From assembly GCA_016713115.1 (NCBI GenBank), contig JADJPU010000001.1:2108001-2172000 (forward strand): a DNA stretch of 64,000 nucleotides, in the 5' to 3' direction. The stretch is from Cellvibrionales bacterium (GTDB lineage Bacteria; Pseudomonadota; Gammaproteobacteria; Pseudomonadales; UBA7239). A model generated the notes under the pieces. That model was given only the letters and a program-made list of their open reading frames with translations, was not told the origin of the DNA and did not search any database. Of the stretch, positions 60,278 through 64,000 are shown piece by piece (the first letter of the stretch is position 1; every line of letters starts with the position of its first letter). The position numbers and the translations under genes are program-made.

Positions 60278-61221
60278 TCTCTTGGGGTAACACCCAGCGT
60301 ATCGCGAAATAAACGCGCGAAGTGCTTGCTATCTTGGTAGCCTACTTTTTCTGCTACTTCTGCAATACTGAGATTGCTGTTGTTGAGTAAGTCCCTGCCT
60401 TCTTCAATGCGCAAACCCTGCAAATAGTGCAGCGGTGTTTTTCCTGTTGCGGCTAAAAATCGACGATTAAAATTGCGCAAACTCATGCCAAATTGCTTGG
60501 CTACATCCGCCAAAATAACAGCCTGTGTGTGATGTTGGTGCAGCCATAACTGAATTTGAATAATGTCTTCGTCGTTGTGTCTCTCGGTGTCGTCTTCGCG
60601 GTAAGTGACTTGTTCATAGGATTTACGCGCTTCGTGCGAAAAATGTCGCTCTACATGCACTGCAATTGCGCTGCCGTAAAAATGCCGAATGAAATGCACG
60701 GTGAGATCAGCCAGTGCGTTGATGGAGGCGGCGCAATACAAATTGCCCGCACGCGTAATCAAATACTGCGGTTTTAAATCGACAGCAGGGTAGCGTTTGC
60801 TAAAGGCATCCAGATAAAACCAATGCGTGGTGGCGGGGCGATGATCCAACAAACCACTGGCGGCGAGAAAACACACGCCAGTGGCCGCTGCGCCAATCAA
60901 GGCGCCACCTGCGTGCTGCTGGCGCAGCCAAGGCAGCAGAGCAGCGTGCTGCTGAATAATGGGCTGTGGGTTGCGCCACAGTGCGGGCAGAAAAATCAGA
61001 TCGTATTGCCTGTCGTCTTCCAAGGTTTCCGTGGCCACGAGGGGCACGCCGCTGCGACTGGTATACAAACCGGCGCGGGTGGCGACAAAGCTCAGGTGGA
61101 TGTTGGGCTGGCCGCGCTGCTGGCGTGCGCGTGCTAAATCCGCCGCCGCGTGCAGCATCTCGGCGGGCAGTGCCATGCTGGTGGCGAGCATGTGTTCAAC
61201 CAGTACGAAGGCAACATTCAT
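60205..61221 (-). CDS. GlxA-type regulator: DJ-1/PfpI domain plus AraC helix-turn-helix
   Basis: 338 residues. The N-terminal 190 residues form a class I glutamine-amidotransferase-like domain (DLIFLPALWRNP, GAAATGVCFLAASGLLDHRPAT). The AraC domain follows: VAKQFGMSLRNFNRRFLAATGKTPLHYLQ and SIAEVAEKVGYQDSKHFARLFRDTLGVTPRDYR. Such proteins control catabolic or choline/amino-acid genes; the ligand is unknown. It diverges from fabY across about 100 bases, so fabY could be its target. The 3' end overlaps the transporter gene by 73 bases. Confidence 0.93.
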   Translation of the reverse strand: MNVAFVLVEHMLATSMALPAEMLHAAADLARARQQRGQPNIHLSFVATRAGLYTSRSGVPLVATETLEDDRQYDLIFLPALWRNPQPIIQQHAALLPWLRQQHAGGALIGAAATGVCFLAASGLLDHRPATTHWFYLDAFSKRYPAVDLKPQYLITRAGNLYCAASINALADLTVHFIRHFYGSAIAVHVERHFSHEARKSYEQVTYREDDTERHNDEDIIQIQLWLHQHHTQAVILADVAKQFGMSLRNFNRRFLAATGKTPLHYLQGLRIEEGRDLLNNSNLSIAEVAEKVGYQDSKHFARLFRDTLGVTPRDYRRSVRSKLFSVEATPEKKASGK

Positions 61222-61324
61222 AGAGTGAGATATGGCGAGAATGGCTACTTTGATGGCTATTTTGGCTGCTAGATTTCACTTAAACAAGATTAGACTGCTG
61301 ACATCTCATTTATAGGTGTACGCC

Positions 61325-63247
61325 ATGTCTTTGCTGCCTGTTATTGTCGGTTTTGGGGGGATTAACGCCGCAGGTCGCGCCTCTTCGCACCACGCTTATC
61401 GCCGCATGGTGTTGGAAAGCTTGCCCGCAGCAGCGCGGCAGGAAACCGTAGTGGGTCTGACCACCTTGATGAACTTGGCGACTCACAACAGCGACAGCAC
61501 TTACGGTGCCGACAGCTATCTCGACACCAGCGGCACGCACTACTCGGCTCTTGAACTGGCCGCACGCTTTTCCGATGAAGTGCTGGCAGGCTCCTTGGTG
61601 CGTCGCATCGAACCCAATTTTTTCCCTGTGGATGCTGCGCCGTGGCAAAAAAGTATGACGCTCGCTTCCGGCGATGCGCCTGTCAGTTTCGTTACTACCG
61701 AGCGTCAATTGCCAGAGCCGATTCCTAGCAACTGGCGCGTTACGCCGCTGGACGATGGCAAGCAAGTGCGAGTAGAAATCACTGGCGCTTGCGATGTGTT
61801 GGTACCCAGCCAGCGCGTTTACAGCGTGCAGGCGGCGGGCATGTTGCCGACGGGTTTTGATCCAGGGGCGCTGTACAACTCACACCATCACCCGCGCGGT
61901 TTGAAGATGACGGTGTACGCCGCTTCCGATGCCGTGCACAGCATGGGCATGAGTTGGGCGGAGGTGATGAAGCATGTGTCGCCGGATCAAGTGGCGGTGT
62001 ACGCGGGCAGCGCCATGAGCCAGTTAGACGCTTACGGCTCTGGCGGCATGGTGCAGTCGCGTTTGATGGGCAAGCGCGTGACCTCGAAACAATGCGCACT
62101 GGGTTTTTGTGAAATGCCGGCCGATTTCGTCAACGCTTATATTTTGGGTTCCGTGGGCAGCACAGGCACCGCAGCGGGGGCGTGCGCTACCTTTTTGTAC
62201 AACTTGCGCATGGGCGTGGACGATATTCGCAGCGGTCGCCGTCGCGTAGTGATGGTGGGCACCAGTGAAGCGCCGATCATGCCGGAAATTATTGATGGCT
62301 ACGATGCGATGGGCGCGTTGGCTACTGATGACGGTTTGAAAAAAATTGATGGCAGTGATGTGGCGAATCATCGCCGCGCCAGCCGTCCGTTTGGCGAAAA
62401 CTGCGGCTTCACACTGGCGGAATCCGCGCAATTTATTATTTTGATGGACGATGCGTTGGCAGTTGAAATGGGCGCAACTATTTTTGGTGCAGTCGGCAAT
62501 GTGTTTGTGAATGCCGATGGCCACAAAAAATCCATTTCTGCACCGGGCGCTGGCAATTACATCACCGTGGCCAAAGCACTGGCATCCGCGCGCGCATTGC
62601 TCGGCGATGAAGCCGTTGCGCAGCGCAGTTTTGTGCAAGCGCACGGTTCCAGTACGCCGCAAAACCGCGTCACGGAATCGCATATTTTGAATGAAGCGGC
62701 AAAAGCCTTCGGTATGAAAAAATGGCCAGTGGCGGCGATGAAAGCGTTTCTCGGTCACTCCATTGGCAGCGCGGCGGGCGATCAAATCACGGCATCACTG
62801 GGTGTGTGGCAGTACGGTTTGATTCCTGGCATCAAAACCATCGACAAAGCGGCAGATGATGTACACGCATCCAATTTGCATATTGATAAACGCGATTTAG
62901 AAGTAGGGCGTGAGAATATGGATTTGGCCGTCATCAACGCCAAAGGCTTTGGCGGCAACAATGCCACTGCCACCGTGTTTGCGCCGCATGTGGTGCAAAA
63001 AATGTTGCAGAAAAAACACGGCGCTTCTGTGATGAATACTTGGCAGAAAGCTAACGAGCGCGTGGCTGAAACAGCAGCAAAATACGATCAAGACGCCGTG
63101 CGCGGTACAGCCAACCCTATTTATTTGTTCGATCACAATGTCGTGCCTTGTGAAGCCATTTCCATCAGCAAAGACGCAGTAAAAATTCCAGGCTACGATC
63201 AAGCGATCACGCTGCCAACTGCCAACGATTACCCTGATATGGTGTGA
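61325..63247 (+). CDS. fabY: Beta-ketoacyl-ACP synthase, FabY-like
   Basis: 640 residues from ATG at 61325; a GTG nine bases upstream overlaps the likely ribosome site TAGGTG. The size and the opening LPVIVGFGGINAAGRASSHHAYRRMVLESLPAA, quoted here for its VGFGG-N-AAGR pattern, match FabY of Pseudomonas, which starts fatty-acid synthesis from acetyl-CoA. Catalytic residues of the thiolase fold: Cys in GACATFL, His in QAHGSSTPQN and His in AFLGHSIGSAAGD. The last 60 residues form a helical tail. It overlaps the convergent hydrolase gene by 19 bases. Confidence 0.88.
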   Translation: MSLLPVIVGFGGINAAGRASSHHAYRRMVLESLPAAARQETVVGLTTLMNLATHNSDSTYGADSYLDTSGTHYSALELAARFSDEVLAGSLVRRIEPNFFPVDAAPWQKSMTLASGDAPVSFVTTERQLPEPIPSNWRVTPLDDGKQVRVEITGACDVLVPSQRVYSVQAAGMLPTGFDPGALYNSHHHPRGLKMTVYAASDAVHSMGMSWAEVMKHVSPDQVAVYAGSAMSQLDAYGSGGMVQSRLMGKRVTSKQCALGFCEMPADFVNAYILGSVGSTGTAAGACATFLYNLRMGVDDIRSGRRRVVMVGTSEAPIMPEIIDGYDAMGALATDDGLKKIDGSDVANHRRASRPFGENCGFTLAESAQFIILMDDALAVEMGATIFGAVGNVFVNADGHKKSISAPGAGNYITVAKALASARALLGDEAVAQRSFVQAHGSSTPQNRVTESHILNEAAKAFGMKKWPVAAMKAFLGHSIGSAAGDQITASLGVWQYGLIPGIKTIDKAADDVHASNLHIDKRDLEVGRENMDLAVINAKGFGGNNATATVFAPHVVQKMLQKKHGASVMNTWQKANERVAETAAKYDQDAVRGTANPIYLFDHNVVPCEAISISKDAVKIPGYDQAITLPTANDYPDMV

Positions 63248-64000
63248 CGCAACCAGCGCGCAATGGCGAGTATGGCTTGCTCTGCTTCGGGTAAGCGCGG
63301 ATAAAACGCATGCCAGACATGAATCATGTCTGGCCATTCTTCCAGCGTGACCTTATTGCCGTGAGCTTTGAGTTTTTCAGCAAAGCGGCGCGAATCATCC
63401 AACAGCGTTTCCGCCGTGCCGACTTGCAATAAAGTTGGCGGCAAGTTGGCGAGGCTGTCTGCATACAGCGGCGACACCAGTGGATTCTTTAGATTGTCTT
63501 TGCCCGCATAAGACACAGCCATCATCATCAAACCGCCGCGATTGCCAGATAAATCTTTCGGCTTGTTAATTTCAAAGGTGTTGCCTTCGCAGGCGAAATC
63601 CACCCATGCGGATAAACCGACCAAGGCAGCGGGTGCCGGCAGTGCCAAATCACGAATTTGCAGAGCGAGAGCAAACGCCAAACTGCCGCCGCCTGAATCA
63701 CCGCTAATCACAATGTTTTTGTTGCTGTGTGATTGCAGTAAAAAACGATAAACGCTTAATGCATCTTCCAATGCACAAGGGAAACGGTGCTCAGGTGCGC
63801 GCCGAAAATTAAAGGTGACGACATTGGCATCACAAGCCAGCGCCAGTTGTGCGGCGAGTGGTCGGTGTGACAGCGTAGAACCCACGGCATAACCACCGCC
63901 GTGGCAGTGCAGGATGAGAGTTTTTTGTGGATTGTATTCGCCGATAAAAACAGTCTCTGCGTGAATGCCGTCGGCATCAAACGGCGAAAACTGCACGCCT
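63229..64000 (-). CDS. Alpha/beta hydrolase (HSL-type esterase), N-terminus outside window
   Basis: The frame is open to the window edge and the true start lies beyond it. HCHGGGYAVGS is the oxyanion-hole HGGG motif of hormone-sensitive-lipase-type esterases, GDSGGGSLA the nucleophile elbow, and WPDMIHVWHAFY holds the catalytic histidine; the acid is in LLDDSRRF or nearby. LQVGTAETLLDD is the family's late motif. It hydrolyses carboxylic esters of unknown type. It is convergent with fabY and overlaps it by 19 bases. Confidence 0.88.
   Translation of the reverse strand, partial: GVQFSPFDADGIHAETVFIGEYNPQKTLILHCHGGGYAVGSTLSHRPLAAQLALACDANVVTFNFRRAPEHRFPCALEDALSVYRFLLQSHSNKNIVISGDSGGGSLAFALALQIRDLALPAPAALVGLSAWVDFACEGNTFEINKPKDLSGNRGGLMMMAVSYAGKDNLKNPLVSPLYADSLANLPPTLLQVGTAETLLDDSRRFAEKLKAHGNKVTLEEWPDMIHVWHAFYPRLPEAEQAILAIARWLRHTISG

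Overview
The window reads as chromosomal DNA of a gammaproteobacterium of the Pseudomonadales/Cellvibrionales type. The evidence is gene content and order: fabY-like ketoacyl synthase, thrH (205 codons, as in Pseudomonas), prmB-aroC, trpF-trpB-trpA-accD-folC, recR-rnd-ycgL, fpr, rlmJ, nfuA, ompW and an OprC-type copper receptor. No rRNA operon, CRISPR array or intact prophage was seen. The species cannot be fixed from sequence alone.

Layout. 1-1365: end of an unknown gene, a flavin-binding protein and a DUF3833 lipoprotein. 1474-2963: a decayed 1.5 kb integrative element at the 3' end of tRNA-Ser(UGA). It has att-like ends, arm-type GTGCCCCCA repeats, an integrase N-terminus, a HigA-like fragment and a methyltransferase tail. 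3.1-11.5 kb (minus strand): RhlE with a long disordered tail, a membrane protein, two crotonases, an SDR and a paired acyl-CoA dehydrogenase set. 11.7-15.3 kb: class III cyclase, NfuA, a hydroxyisobutyrate-dehydrogenase-like enzyme and a MarR regulator. 15.3-20.5 kb: copper TonB receptor, then a CofG-CofH fusion and CofC (coenzyme F420 synthesis). 20.7-25.5 kb: HlyD / RbbA-like fused ABC / ABC-2 permease exporter. 25.6-29.2 kb: a large secreted protein with thrombospondin type-3 and FG-GAP repeats. 29.2-29.8 kb: a HigBA module with a visible promoter/operator.

29.9-49.9 kb is mostly housekeeping: nitronate-monooxygenase-like enzyme, PdxH, OmpW, TadA, an unusual RnfB-like ferredoxin with a coiled-coil tail, RsmE, ThrH, Fpr, a chemoreceptor, a CoxE-like VWA gene with a frameshift, RlmJ, the recR-rnd-ycgL-hyp-mtaD operon, and a second acyl-CoA dehydrogenase pair transcribed divergently. 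50-64 kb: trpF, trpB, trpA (in-frame stop at codon 9), accD, folC, a frameshifted GT39-type membrane gene, folE, prmB, aroC, an MFS transporter, a GlxA-type regulator, a FabY-like synthase and a partial alpha/beta hydrolase.

The points most worth following are the F420 genes in a gammaproteobacterial setting, the two catalytic/non-catalytic acyl-CoA dehydrogenase pairs, the tRNA-Ser element relic, and three disrupted genes (coxE-like, trpA, GT39). Two of the three differ from an intact frame by one base in a homopolymer, so they are either real decay or uncorrected sequence errors.
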